A DNA stretch of 64,000 bases. It comes from an uncultured beta proteobacterium (lineage in GTDB: Bacteria > Pseudomonadota > Gammaproteobacteria > Burkholderiales > Burkholderiaceae_C). Location: positions 1 through 64,000 of the forward strand of contig CAIVLG010000142.1 of NCBI GenBank assembly GCA_903906695.1, given 5' to 3'. How positions within the stretch are numbered: the first letter of the stretch is position 1; every line of letters starts with the position of its first letter. The notes below the pieces were generated by a model that worked only from the letters and a program-made list of their open reading frames with translations, was not told where the DNA came from and ran no database searches. This document shows, in pieces, positions 51,175 through 60,746 of this stretch. Made by a program: the position numbers and the translations under genes.

Positions 51175-51206
51175 ACACCCCGGATACGTTGCCGTATCCG
51201 GGGTGT
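51175..51206 (-). terminator. Terminator of decaheme paralogue 2
   Basis: ACACCCCGGATACGTTGCCGTATCCGGGGTGT with flanking A/T tract. Confidence 0.8.
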
Positions 51207-51274
51207 CCGCTGAACTCTAACCAGCGGGGCTATTTGCTTTTCGCCCCCGCCTGGCAGAAGTCAGAACAGGTCGA

Positions 51275-54271
51275 TCATTGGTGAACGACCGCTACGTCGA
51301 ACTCCTTGCCAACGCCATGGCAAGCCAGGCAGGCTTCGGTCTTCTTCTGCGCCGTTGCACGCGCTTCATAGACTGCACCGCCGTTGGTCACCATGTGCGC
51401 CTTAGCGGTGCTGGTGTCATGGCAAGCGAAGCAGGCCGAGGCGATGGGTGAGCTCACCAGCGTCGTGCCTTCAGCCTGAACCGTCACGCCACCAGCACCA
51501 GCCTTCGCAGCCGGAACCACAGTGCCGTTGGAAGTCGTGTACGAAGAGACGGTCGCGCCCTCGGCTGTGTAGCTGAAGTTGTTGCCGTAGTTCGTGCCAG
51601 CCACCACGTAAGGTGAATTCCTGAACGTACTAGACGTTGTGCTGATAACGCCAGTCGCGGTACTGCTCCACAGCAGTGTCGGCGCCAAGGCAGTTCCATT
51701 CGCACCGAAATTGATGGTGTCGGTCAGGTGGCACTGGTTGCAATCCTTCAGCACGCCTGGATAACCGATAAACGAGTAGTTGTCGGTCGCAGAAACACCG
51801 GCCCAAGTGTAGCCAACGGTGCGCTTGCTGGAGCCGTGGATACCATGGATGAAGGTGCTGGCATCTGCGGACCAACCATTGCTGGTGCGGTTACCGTTGT
51901 GGCAGATGATGCACGCTGTCGGGTCATTGCGGGCACCGCCGTGGAAGCTCGGGTTGGTACCGAGCTGGTCATGGCAGCTGTTGCACTTGGCAGCATCTGT
52001 GACGACGCGCCGCGCGGTGTAGCCGGTAGCAACCAGTTTCTTCAGCACGCCAGGAACCGCCAGTCCACCAGAGGCAGCGGTGGTTGGGTTAACCGAGACA
52101 TTCGCTGCCACATAGGGATAGGCCGCCAGACCCTTTTGCGTGAAGCTGCCGAGGATGGCACCCGTCACCATTTTTGCGGCGGTTGGGATCACGATCGGAC
52201 TGGCGAGGATGGCGGTCGGGTTGCAGGCTTGTACCGCAGGTGCCGTCACTTTGGTGCAGCCAGCGTCGACCGGTTGTCCAACGAGGTCGCCCGTCAGCGT
52301 CGCTGTGAAGTTACCCGCGCTGTCAGCCGTCAGTGTGCCGCCTTTCGGTGAACCGGCAGCAATCAGCAGATTGGTCAAACTCACACTGTGCGAAGCATTG
52401 AAGTCCGCCGGTGCAGTAATGCCGTCCTGCGGCACTGCATAAGCCACGTAGAGGCTTGGACCACCCGCAAAGCCGGCGACCGGCTCATAGGCTGGGGATA
52501 CCACCATCGCGCCTGACGAAGCGTTTCTTACAAGTGTCGGCACAGCCAGCGAGGTGACGGCAACGCCATTCTTCTTGATCTGGAACGTGATCACTGGTTG
52601 CTTGGCGGCATTGACCGTGACGGCCGTAATACCGAAGCTGAAGGTGGCAACACCCGCTTGCGCAACCGGGTTGTTCGGCGTGGCAATGGTGGTTTGGTGA
52701 TAGACCGGAACAGTCGTTGCATCATGGCACAACACGCACTGGGCGTTGTTGGCCTTGGCGCCACCGATGTGGCCGGTCTGTGTTGTGCCAACCGGTTTCG
52801 CGGCTGCAACATCCTTGTCGCGATCACCCAGTGTAATCCCGGCGCCAGTGGCAAAGTTGATGCCGTCGTGGCAAGCGCCGCACGCCAGCATGCTGGGTAC
52901 GTTCTTCCAGTTGTCACCGTTCGGGGTCACAACAGTGTTGCCACCGGTTGTGCTTGCGGTGCCAGTATGGCACTTGGTGCAATTGGCCGGATCTTGCGGG
53001 AAGCCGACCGTGTTGAACATCTGCGCGCCGCCATTGCTATTGAAGTTGTAGCCTTGCAATACCAACTCGCCGCCCATGTGTGTCTTGTGAATCATGTTGG
53101 GGTAGTTGCCAACCGCTCGACCACCGAGGATCGCTTGCGCCGCGCGTTTTTGTTGCGTGGTGGCGCTGGCGGGTGCGGACACGATCGTGATGCCATCGGC
53201 TGCAAACTTCATTTCGCCAGCATTGAAGCTGTACTTGATCTGGTCGGTGTGGCAGGTAACGCATAGGTTCGGGTCATTGCGGCCGACTTGCCAGCCGTTA
53301 ACCGCTGAGCCCGCATGGCCGATGCCCTTGCCGTCGTGACACGTCGTGCAGGAGGCCTTGTCCACCACCGTGCGAGTGGCAGTGGGCTTGCCACCATTAG
53401 GTACGAAGTCGTAGCCCAGGTTGAAGTTATAGACCAGAGGCGCGGCTGCGACTGACGACGCGGCCGCAGTGGGGGTGTTGGTACCGGTGCCGGGCATGTT
53501 GCCACTGACGATGACGCCCAGCCGGTGCGTCAGCGTGCCGTCATAAGTGAGATCACCCAGATCGGCCTTCTTCGAGAGGCCGTCAGCGGTGTCGTTCAGG
53601 CCAGCCGCGAGGCTCGCAACCTTGGTGACGTCCCGATAGAAGGTGTATTGGTAGCTGCCATCGCCGTTGTCGACCAGGGTACCCTGGTTGTCGGCAGCAG
53701 GATAGGTGCCGCACCAAGTCGCAGCGACGCCAGCTGCGTTGTTGCACGACGTTGTCGCAGCAATGGTACCGCCGGCCTCTGCCACTGTTGGCGGCCGCAG
53801 CACGCCGTAACTGACCCACTTGCTGGGCTCGTTATTGGCGCCTGGCACCAGTTTGGCCAGGGTGAAAGAAACGTTGGCCAGGCTGGCGACCACAGCGGTG
53901 CTGGCCTGAGTCTTGGCGCCCAAGCCGACGATCGGGAGACCCGCGGCGTCTTTGGCCGTGAACTTGACCACGGGCGTGCCGCTGATGGCGACGCTGGTGA
54001 TGGCGATCTGGGGCTTCATGGCTTGCCATGCAGCAACTGCCGCCGGTGTCGGCGTTGTGGCATTGCTGTTGATAGTCACGTTCGCAGTAAGGTTTGCGCC
54101 GGGTGCGCCAGGCGCGCCGGGTGCGCCAGTGGCGCCGGTAGCACCGGTAGCACCAGTGGCGCCAGTGGCGCCAGTGGCGCCATTACTGCCGCCGCCGCAG
54201 CCGGCGATGGCAATGGAGAGCAAGCTTGCTGCAGCGAGCTTGATCCAAAGGGAAGAATGTCGATATTTCAC
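51275..54271 (-). CDS. OmcA/MtrC-family decaheme c-type cytochrome lipoprotein (paralogue 2); GTG start
   Basis: AAGGAGGcaataGTG RBS/start; lipobox AIAGCGGG; ten CXXCH; ten Gly-X-Y triplets. Confidence 0.9.
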   Translation of the reverse strand: MKYRHSSLWIKLAAASLLSIAIAGCGGGSNGATGATGATGATGATGATGAPGAPGAPGANLTANVTINSNATTPTPAAVAAWQAMKPQIAITSVAISGTPVVKFTAKDAAGLPIVGLGAKTQASTAVVASLANVSFTLAKLVPGANNEPSKWVSYGVLRPPTVAEAGGTIAATTSCNNAAGVAATWCGTYPAADNQGTLVDNGDGSYQYTFYRDVTKVASLAAGLNDTADGLSKKADLGDLTYDGTLTHRLGVIVSGNMPGTGTNTPTAAASSVAAAPLVYNFNLGYDFVPNGGKPTATRTVVDKASCTTCHDGKGIGHAGSAVNGWQVGRNDPNLCVTCHTDQIKYSFNAGEMKFAADGITIVSAPASATTQQKRAAQAILGGRAVGNYPNMIHKTHMGGELVLQGYNFNSNGGAQMFNTVGFPQDPANCTKCHTGTASTTGGNTVVTPNGDNWKNVPSMLACGACHDGINFATGAGITLGDRDKDVAAAKPVGTTQTGHIGGAKANNAQCVLCHDATTVPVYHQTTIATPNNPVAQAGVATFSFGITAVTVNAAKQPVITFQIKKNGVAVTSLAVPTLVRNASSGAMVVSPAYEPVAGFAGGPSLYVAYAVPQDGITAPADFNASHSVSLTNLLIAAGSPKGGTLTADSAGNFTATLTGDLVGQPVDAGCTKVTAPAVQACNPTAILASPIVIPTAAKMVTGAILGSFTQKGLAAYPYVAANVSVNPTTAASGGLAVPGVLKKLVATGYTARRVVTDAAKCNSCHDQLGTNPSFHGGARNDPTACIICHNGNRTSNGWSADASTFIHGIHGSSKRTVGYTWAGVSATDNYSFIGYPGVLKDCNQCHLTDTINFGANGTALAPTLLWSSTATGVISTTSSTFRNSPYVVAGTNYGNNFSYTAEGATVSSYTTSNGTVVPAAKAGAGGVTVQAEGTTLVSSPIASACFACHDTSTAKAHMVTNGGAVYEARATAQKKTEACLACHGVGKEFDVAVVHQ
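54092..54181 (-). repeat. Collagen-like Gly-X-Y segment (10 triplets)
   Basis: GAT x6, GAP x3, GAN. Confidence 0.85.
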
Positions 54272-54362
54272 TATTGCCTCCTTAGGCGTTAACGTTAAAA
54301 CAGGGAAAACTTTACACACACTTAACACTGTCGCATTTTGTGTGAGCTGAAGTATGGAATCT

Positions 54363-54376
54363 TTGCTCTAGATCAA
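54363..54376. promoter_or_regulatory. FNR/CRP-type site TTGCT-CTAG-ATCAA
   Basis: Upstream of decaheme paralogue 2. Confidence 0.5.
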
Positions 54377-54421
54377 GATCGGCACATTAAAGCCGATCTG
54401 ACGAGCGACTTTACACCCAAT

Positions 54422-54454
54422 AAAAAACCCCGCAGGCGTTACCGCCTCGGGGTT
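54422..54454 (-). terminator. Terminator of decaheme paralogue 1
   Basis: AAAAAACCCCGCAGGCGTTACCGCCTCGGGGTTT. Confidence 0.75.
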
Positions 54455-54476
54455 TCTACGGATTGCAGCGTGCTGC

Positions 54477-57338
54477 TTAGTTCATGTGAACATCCTTTAT
54501 GGCAGCCACCTTGCCCGGCGCGTGGCACACCATGCAGGCCTCAACCTTGGTAAAGCTGAAGCCGGTTGTCGTGCCCGTTGCCGGACGCGCACCGCCGGTT
54601 GAAACCGTCGATACGCTTGCATAGAGCGCGCCGCCATTCAACTGCATGTGAGAGAGCGCGGTCTTGCTATCGTGGCAACCGAAGCAGGCCGACGAGATCG
54701 GTGACGACACCAGATTGTCGGTGCTGTAGTTGACCTGACCACGTCCCAAAGTCGTAATCCACGGTGACAGGCCGCGCGACGGCAAATTGCCAGGATTGGT
54801 GGTCGCGTTGTTGGTCATGTCGGTCTTGGCTTCGGTGGTCCACAGCAGGTTCGGCAAGGCAGCCGCATTGGCGGCATTGCTGAAGTCGTAGCTGCCGGCA
54901 ACGTGGCACTGCTCGCAATTCTTCAACACCCCGGGGTACAGGATATCACCCATGCCGAGCGGATTTGCCGCAGTGGCTTCATAGGTGTAGGGTTGCTCGC
55001 GCTTCTGGTTGTTGCCGTGCGCACCGTGAATCAGATTCTTGGCGCTGACCGACCAGCCACCGCCAAATTGCTGATCCGGCGATGCCAGCGAAGCCGGGCC
55101 GGTATGACCGGTCGAATTGTTGGGTGTGTGGCAGAGTCCACAACCAGCGCCGTTGTTGCTGCGACCGCTATGGAATGACGGGCTGACACCCAACTGACCG
55201 TGGCAGTTGTTGCACTTGTTGGCGTCGACCACGGTACGGCGTGCTGTCTCGCCAACGGCGGTCATCATCGCGAACTGCGGCTCGCGCAAGCGGATGCCCT
55301 TCGGGTAGGCCGGCAGATTGAGCTGCACGAAGCCTTGGTAGTCAATGCCGATCACGCCGGTAATCAACTTGGCCGCATCGGGGATGGTGGCACCTAAAGT
55401 TGCGGTGTACCAACCACTGGCGTCAGGGCCGGTCTGCGAATTGCCGCTCTTCTTGTCGCGGATGTCGATGATCCTGGCGGTGGCAGAAGTGGTCCAGTCG
55501 ACCGGCGTCGTGATGCCATCTTGCGGCAGGGCGTAGGTGATCTGGAGGTCGGGGGAGCCGTCAACACCCGTGATCAAAAAGCCTGTCGCGTTCACGGTGA
55601 CCGGTTGTCCGTCTTTCAGGATTCGATAAACCATCGTAGCTTTGCGAGCGCCGGCAGCACCGGCAACCGTGACCTGCTTGAGCTCAAAGTTGATCTTGTA
55701 CACGCCTGCTGGCAGAGTGCCGAGTTGTGAGGCCAACGGGATTGCCGGGCCTTGCCCCGATGCGATACCGACTGCGGGAACATTGTCGGCCGTGTTCACC
55801 GGATAGCCGCCACGGCCGTTAGAACCAGTGTTATCAACCGTCACGTGGTAGCTCGTGATGTCGGCCGCGGAGTGGCAAATGACACAGGTCACATTGTCTG
55901 CCTTGGCGCCACCAACGTGGCCGGTTTGCGTCGTACCGACGGCCTTGCCGGCAGCGACGTCTGCGTCCCGGTCGCCCAGCGTAACACCTTTGCCGGTGGC
56001 AAAGTTGATGCCGTCATGGCAGGCGCCGCAGGCCAGCAGGCTGGGCACGTTCTTCCAGTTGTCTCCATTGGCGGTCTTGTTGACGGCGGTGGCGGAACCA
56101 TCGTGGCACTTGACGCAATTTGCCTGCGGTTGCGGATAACCCACTTCGTTGAACTTGCCTTCGGCCGCGGCGTTGAAATAGTAGCCGGTCTTGACCAATT
56201 CCTTGCCCATGTGGATGTGATGCACCATGTTCGGATAGTTGCCCAGCGCACGCCCATTGACGACCGCCGTGGTCGGACGCGCGGTACCGGTCAGTGTCAG
56301 ACCACCGTTAGTGCTGCTGGCTTCCTGACTGAAGGTGTATCTGATCTGATCGGTATGGCAGGTCATGCAGTATTTGGGATCTTTGCGGCTACCGTGGGCC
56401 AGAACTTTTCCAACGTGGCAGCCACTGCAGGATTCGATTTTGACGATGTCACGCGTGTTGCTGACTGCGGTGCCGTCGGGTCGGAAGTCGAACACCGCGT
56501 TGGCCGTGTTGACCATGGCGACTGCTGGAACGAGCGTGGCCGCATTGGGCGTGTTGGAACCAGTGCCAGGGGCATTGCCGCCAATTTGAATACCCAAACG
56601 GTGAGTCAGCGTGGCGTCATAACTCAGGTCGCCCAGATCGGCCTTTTTGGCCAGACCGTCCGTCGAATCGATCAGGCCGGCCACGATGGTCTTGGCCTGC
56701 GTCACGTCGCGATAAAACGTGTACTGGTAACTGCCGTCGCCATTGTCAACCAGCGTGCCTTGTGCATCCGTGGTGGGGAAGGTGCCGCACCAGGTCGGCG
56801 CCGTGGCCGAGTTGCACGACGCAGTGGCGGCAATCGTGCCGGCTTTTTGAGCCACCGTCGGCGGTGCTGTCACCAGGTAGCTGACCCATTTGCTGGGTTC
56901 GTTGTTGGCGCCGGGAACCAGCTTGGCCATAGTGAAAGCGATGTTGGTCAAACCGGCCACGGTGGCTGTGGCGGCTTGGGATTTGTTGCCGATGCCGACC
57001 AGTACCTTGCCGGAGGCATCCTTGACGGTGAATTTGACAACCGGCGTGGTCGCAATGCTGACACTGGTCACCGTGACCTGCGGCGCCAGCGCAGCCCACG
57101 CGGCTGAACTGTCGCTCGTGGCAGCTGTCGCATTGCTTGGAACACTGATCACGTTGGTCAGGTCCTTGCCGGGGGCCCCAGCAGCACCGGTCGAACCAGC
57201 AGTTCCGGTGGCGCCCGTTGGGCCCGTGGCGCCAGTGGCGCCGGTGGCGCCGTCACTACCGCCGCAACCGGCGAGCGCAATGGACAGCAAGCTCGCAGCG
57301 GCGAACTTGATCCAATGATGGGAATGTCGATCTTTCAC
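54477..57338 (-). CDS. OmcA/MtrC-family decaheme c-type cytochrome lipoprotein (paralogue 1); GTG start
   Basis: AAGGAGGcaataGTG; lipobox ALAGCGGS; ten CXXCH; ten Gly-X-Y triplets. Confidence 0.9.
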   Translation of the reverse strand: MKDRHSHHWIKFAAASLLSIALAGCGGSDGATGATGATGPTGATGTAGSTGAAGAPGKDLTNVISVPSNATAATSDSSAAWAALAPQVTVTSVSIATTPVVKFTVKDASGKVLVGIGNKSQAATATVAGLTNIAFTMAKLVPGANNEPSKWVSYLVTAPPTVAQKAGTIAATASCNSATAPTWCGTFPTTDAQGTLVDNGDGSYQYTFYRDVTQAKTIVAGLIDSTDGLAKKADLGDLSYDATLTHRLGIQIGGNAPGTGSNTPNAATLVPAVAMVNTANAVFDFRPDGTAVSNTRDIVKIESCSGCHVGKVLAHGSRKDPKYCMTCHTDQIRYTFSQEASSTNGGLTLTGTARPTTAVVNGRALGNYPNMVHHIHMGKELVKTGYYFNAAAEGKFNEVGYPQPQANCVKCHDGSATAVNKTANGDNWKNVPSLLACGACHDGINFATGKGVTLGDRDADVAAGKAVGTTQTGHVGGAKADNVTCVICHSAADITSYHVTVDNTGSNGRGGYPVNTADNVPAVGIASGQGPAIPLASQLGTLPAGVYKINFELKQVTVAGAAGARKATMVYRILKDGQPVTVNATGFLITGVDGSPDLQITYALPQDGITTPVDWTTSATARIIDIRDKKSGNSQTGPDASGWYTATLGATIPDAAKLITGVIGIDYQGFVQLNLPAYPKGIRLREPQFAMMTAVGETARRTVVDANKCNNCHGQLGVSPSFHSGRSNNGAGCGLCHTPNNSTGHTGPASLASPDQQFGGGWSVSAKNLIHGAHGNNQKREQPYTYEATAANPLGMGDILYPGVLKNCEQCHVAGSYDFSNAANAAALPNLLWTTEAKTDMTNNATTNPGNLPSRGLSPWITTLGRGQVNYSTDNLVSSPISSACFGCHDSKTALSHMQLNGGALYASVSTVSTGGARPATGTTTGFSFTKVEACMVCHAPGKVAAIKDVHMN
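57162..57251 (-). repeat. Collagen-like Gly-X-Y segment (10 triplets)
   Basis: GAT GAT GAT GPT GAT GTA GST GAA GAP GKD. Confidence 0.85.
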
Positions 57339-57432
57339 TATTGCCTCCTTGGGCGTAGACGTTAAAACACGATGACTTACTTTACACACGCTTAACAATG
57401 GCAGATTCTCTGTGAATGCATGTTTCAAACAT

Positions 57433-57446
57433 TTGCTCTAGATCAA
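57433..57446. promoter_or_regulatory. FNR/CRP-type site TTGCT-CTAG-ATCAA
   Basis: Upstream of decaheme paralogue 1. Confidence 0.5.
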
Positions 57447-57572
57447 ATATGGAGTGGTTACGTGGTCAGCGCAGCGACTGCGCTGACCATGTTGACAGAA
57501 GGGAAATGTCCGGTCAGCGGCGAGCCAGCGCGGCCAGATGGCCCAGAGAATACGGGCCGGTAACGTGGCGCG

Positions 57573-59750
57573 CTAGGGTAGCTGGTAGCTGTAGGTCACG
57601 CCGATGTAGCTGACGCTCTGTGAGGGTTTCTGCACCACCGTGCTGCCGTCCGAGTAGGTGAACGGAACGCCGATGTAGTTCCAGGTCCAGTCGTTGACGT
57701 TGTTGCGCTGGTGGATGAAATCGACGCGCACCGATGCGCCTTTGTCGATCACATAGCGGCCAAACAGCTTGAGCGCGGTCTGGCTGTACATGATGTCGGG
57801 CAGGCCACCGGTGCTGGCCAGCAAGGCTCGGATGTCCTGCGTGGCGAGTGCATCGAGTGACTGGTCGTAGACGCTCTTGTCGTTCATGTAGGACAAGCTG
57901 CCGCCGATGTCGAAGGTGCTGCTGACTTTGCCGGTGAAGCCAATGTTGGCGCCAAGATTTCGGTTGTCAAAGGCCATCACGTAGCCGGCCGGACGCACTT
58001 GGTTCTGATTTTGCAGGCTCTGCGACAGGTAACCATTCAGCGCCCAGGCGTCCGACAAGGCGTAGTTCCAGTCGAGGCTCAACTGGCCCATGCGGCTGTC
58101 GCGCAACCCATAGAGAGAAGGCGTGTCGAAGCTGTCCTTGCCGGACTCGGCGCTGAGCTGCAGGCTCAGGCTCTCGGTCGGTTGCCAGTCGGAGAACAGC
58201 TTGACTTTGTCGCGCTTGCGATCGGCCAGCGTTGGCATGTAGATGGCGGTCGACGGCAGGCCGGCAACCGTGTCCGACGGGTTGGTGACTTCGGTCAGGC
58301 CCAGGCCGCTGTTGTCCATCAACCAGTTGGAGCCGTCGCGCCGGCTGCGCGATAGCGTGATGGCGCCACTGAAGTTGTCGGACATGCGGCGACGCAGTTC
58401 GGCGCGCACGGTGGTCTCATCGGTCTTCTGCCGCAGAGCACTGATGCCGGAGATCGCGCTGGTGGCGGTAAAGGCGCCGCGATCGATGCTTTCGCGGTCT
58501 GCGCCCAGGGTGCCGCGGTAGTCGCTGTCAAAGGCCCAGCTGGCTTGCAGCTTGCTATTCGTTTTGCGGTTGGGCACGCTGTGGTTGGTGTAGGTGGCCG
58601 TGCCTTCGGTGTTGTACATCGCGATCGGTGTCTGGTCGTCGCGGTTCTCGTAGCGCAGGTCGGCGAGCAGGCTCAGTCGCGGAACCGGGCGCGAGCTCAG
58701 GCTCAGCTTGCCGGTGCTGGTGTTGTACTGTCCGTTCAGGCTGGAGACACCGGCCGGCGCGCCGCCAAGCCCGGCAGCGGCAAAGCTGTCGTTCTGCGTG
58801 GCCATGGTGCGGCCGAGTTTGAAGGTGGCGCGGGTCGTGGTGCTGAAATCGAAGCTGCCGCTGAGGTCAACCTGGTGCGCCTGGTTGTCTGGCGCCAGTG
58901 ACTGCGGCAGCCGCAGGATGTCGAGCAGGCTGGCGTTTGACGTTGTGTTCAGCACGCCCGGGATGGTCGGGTTCAGCGAGCCATTGTCGTTGCGATAGTA
59001 GGAGCCGTAGTAGCCCAGGCTGAAGCGCAGTTTCTCGATGGCGTAACTGAAGCGGGCTTCGATCTGGCTGTGGTTGGCGCTGATGGGCTCGGGCATCATA
59101 AGCAGTGCCCAGCCGGTGCTGGCGCCGCACGAAGGCGCAATCACCGACGGGCAGTTCATGCCTATGCCCGACAGGCGCGCACCGTCCTTCTTTTCGCTCT
59201 TGACGTCGAACTGGAACTGCAGTTCGGGCGTGATCCATTTGACAAGGCCCAGGCCCAGGCCGGTGCGCTTGGTCTTGAGATCGACGTCAGAGCCGCTGCC
59301 CGCGCCGCCGGCGAGGTTCACGACCTGCGGCGCAGCCGAGCCGATTCCGAGCACGCCGGTATTGACCGAGTTCGGGTTGTAGCGCACCAGTTCGCCGTAG
59401 TCTGCCGTCATCTTCCAGTTTCCGGGGTTCTTCCAGATCAGGTGCATTTCGCGCGTCTCGAGCCCGAGGTTTGAACCGGTGAAGTCGACCCAGGTGCCTT
59501 TGTCCTGATTGCGCAGGCTGTAGTCGAACCCGAGAATACCGACGGCGTCAGGCGTGCGCAGACCGTTGTACTGGCCAAACTGGGCACGGTCGGCGCTGGA
59601 GCCGCTGACCAGGCCAAGGCCCACGCTGACGCCGATTACGGGCTTGGCTTCATCGCCTTCGGCATGCGCGTGCAGCGGGACGAAAACTGCCGACAGCGCC
59701 AGTGCAAGCAGGCTGCGTTGAAAGCGGAATGAGGGATGGAGTAGGTTCAT
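57573..59750 (-). CDS. mtrB: MtrB/PioB-family decaheme-associated outer membrane beta-barrel
   Basis: Signal peptide; IGVSVGLGLVSGSSADRAQFGQYNGLR...VDFTGSNLGLETREMHLIWKNPGNWKMTADYGELVRYNP; alternating amphipathic pattern; beside MtrA-like gene. Confidence 0.85.
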   Translation of the reverse strand: MNLLHPSFRFQRSLLALALSAVFVPLHAHAEGDEAKPVIGVSVGLGLVSGSSADRAQFGQYNGLRTPDAVGILGFDYSLRNQDKGTWVDFTGSNLGLETREMHLIWKNPGNWKMTADYGELVRYNPNSVNTGVLGIGSAAPQVVNLAGGAGSGSDVDLKTKRTGLGLGLVKWITPELQFQFDVKSEKKDGARLSGIGMNCPSVIAPSCGASTGWALLMMPEPISANHSQIEARFSYAIEKLRFSLGYYGSYYRNDNGSLNPTIPGVLNTTSNASLLDILRLPQSLAPDNQAHQVDLSGSFDFSTTTRATFKLGRTMATQNDSFAAAGLGGAPAGVSSLNGQYNTSTGKLSLSSRPVPRLSLLADLRYENRDDQTPIAMYNTEGTATYTNHSVPNRKTNSKLQASWAFDSDYRGTLGADRESIDRGAFTATSAISGISALRQKTDETTVRAELRRRMSDNFSGAITLSRSRRDGSNWLMDNSGLGLTEVTNPSDTVAGLPSTAIYMPTLADRKRDKVKLFSDWQPTESLSLQLSAESGKDSFDTPSLYGLRDSRMGQLSLDWNYALSDAWALNGYLSQSLQNQNQVRPAGYVMAFDNRNLGANIGFTGKVSSTFDIGGSLSYMNDKSVYDQSLDALATQDIRALLASTGGLPDIMYSQTALKLFGRYVIDKGASVRVDFIHQRNNVNDWTWNYIGVPFTYSDGSTVVQKPSQSVSYIGVTYSYQLP

Positions 59751-59766
59751 GATGGCTCTCCGTGTT

Positions 59767-60702
59767 TCAGCGCGTCATGAGCTGTGGCGTCGGGTTGGTG
59801 GTAGACGGATTGTTGGACCCGTGGATCTGGGTATGGCAGTTCAGGCAACTGCGACCCTGCCACAGGTTGATCACGTTCTTGCCACTGGCAAAACTATTGC
59901 CGACTGGCACGCCGGTCTGACCGCCAAAGGCGCCGACGCCGCCAGCCACGTGGGGCGTGTGACATTGCTGGCAAAGCATCGGCGGGCGTGTCTTGAGCAT
60001 GCCGGCGATGACGCTGCCGTGCGGGTTGTGGCAGTTGGAGCAGTCTTCTGTGACTGGATCATGCTGGTGCACGAACGGGCCGCGTTTTTCGGCATGGCAG
60101 GTGTAGCAGGTGTCGTTCGTGCTGTCGCGTTTGACCAGCTTGGGTCCGACCGAGCCATGCGGATTGTGGCAATCGGAGCAGACCATCTTGCCTTCGGGAA
60201 CCGGGTGGTGGGAAGGACGATTGACCTGCGAGCGCTGTTCCTTGTGGCAGGTGTAGCAGACTTCTGCCTGCGTCGCGCGGTTGCGGACCTTGTCATTGTT
60301 GCTGTGGATTTTGTGACAGGAATTGCAGGCCACATCGGCATTGTCATGCGCGCTGCCATTCCAATGCGTGCGATTCGGGTCTTTGATGTGGCAGTTCATG
60401 CAGACTGCGCTGCGTTCATTGGCCGGCAGTGCGAGCTTCCTGATGAACATGCGATCAGGGTGGTTGTCGGCCGGTTTCTTGGGGTGCTCGAGGCTGGGGC
60501 CATGGCAGCTGATGCAGTCGGGAACCCGCGCGTCGCTGGCAAAGCCATGTGCGGTCTTGCTCATGTCGGGCAGGTCTTCTTCGTCATGGCAGGTGACGCA
60601 CAGCTTGGCACCGACCTCGCCGGCGGCCCAGGCCGACCCCATCGGACCGAGCAAACCGAACAGGCACAGGCCCAGTATGGCCATTGAACTCTTGAATTGC
60701 AT
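59767..60702 (-). CDS. mtrA: MtrA/DmsE-family periplasmic decaheme cytochrome
   Basis: Signal peptide and ten CXXCH (CVTCH, CISCH, CMNCH, CNSCH, CYTCH, CSDCH, CYTCH, CSNCH, CQQCH, CLNCH) in ~310 aa. Confidence 0.9.
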   Translation of the reverse strand: MQFKSSMAILGLCLFGLLGPMGSAWAAGEVGAKLCVTCHDEEDLPDMSKTAHGFASDARVPDCISCHGPSLEHPKKPADNHPDRMFIRKLALPANERSAVCMNCHIKDPNRTHWNGSAHDNADVACNSCHKIHSNNDKVRNRATQAEVCYTCHKEQRSQVNRPSHHPVPEGKMVCSDCHNPHGSVGPKLVKRDSTNDTCYTCHAEKRGPFVHQHDPVTEDCSNCHNPHGSVIAGMLKTRPPMLCQQCHTPHVAGGVGAFGGQTGVPVGNSFASGKNVINLWQGRSCLNCHTQIHGSNNPSTTNPTPQLMTR

Positions 60703-60746
60703 CCCAAATCCCTTCAAAACAGTTGGCAAGCTGCGGCGACCCATGG

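Noticed and set aside
54092-54181. 9-bp tandem repeats considered as a simple phase-variable microsatellite
   Set aside because: The unit is a multiple of three, so changes stay in frame; equal ten-triplet length in three diverged paralogues points to a protein-level role.
55752-57107. 451-aa plus-strand ORF opposite a decaheme gene
   Set aside because: Antisense to a gene with ten CXXCH motifs; no plausible domain, typical codon-mirror artefact.
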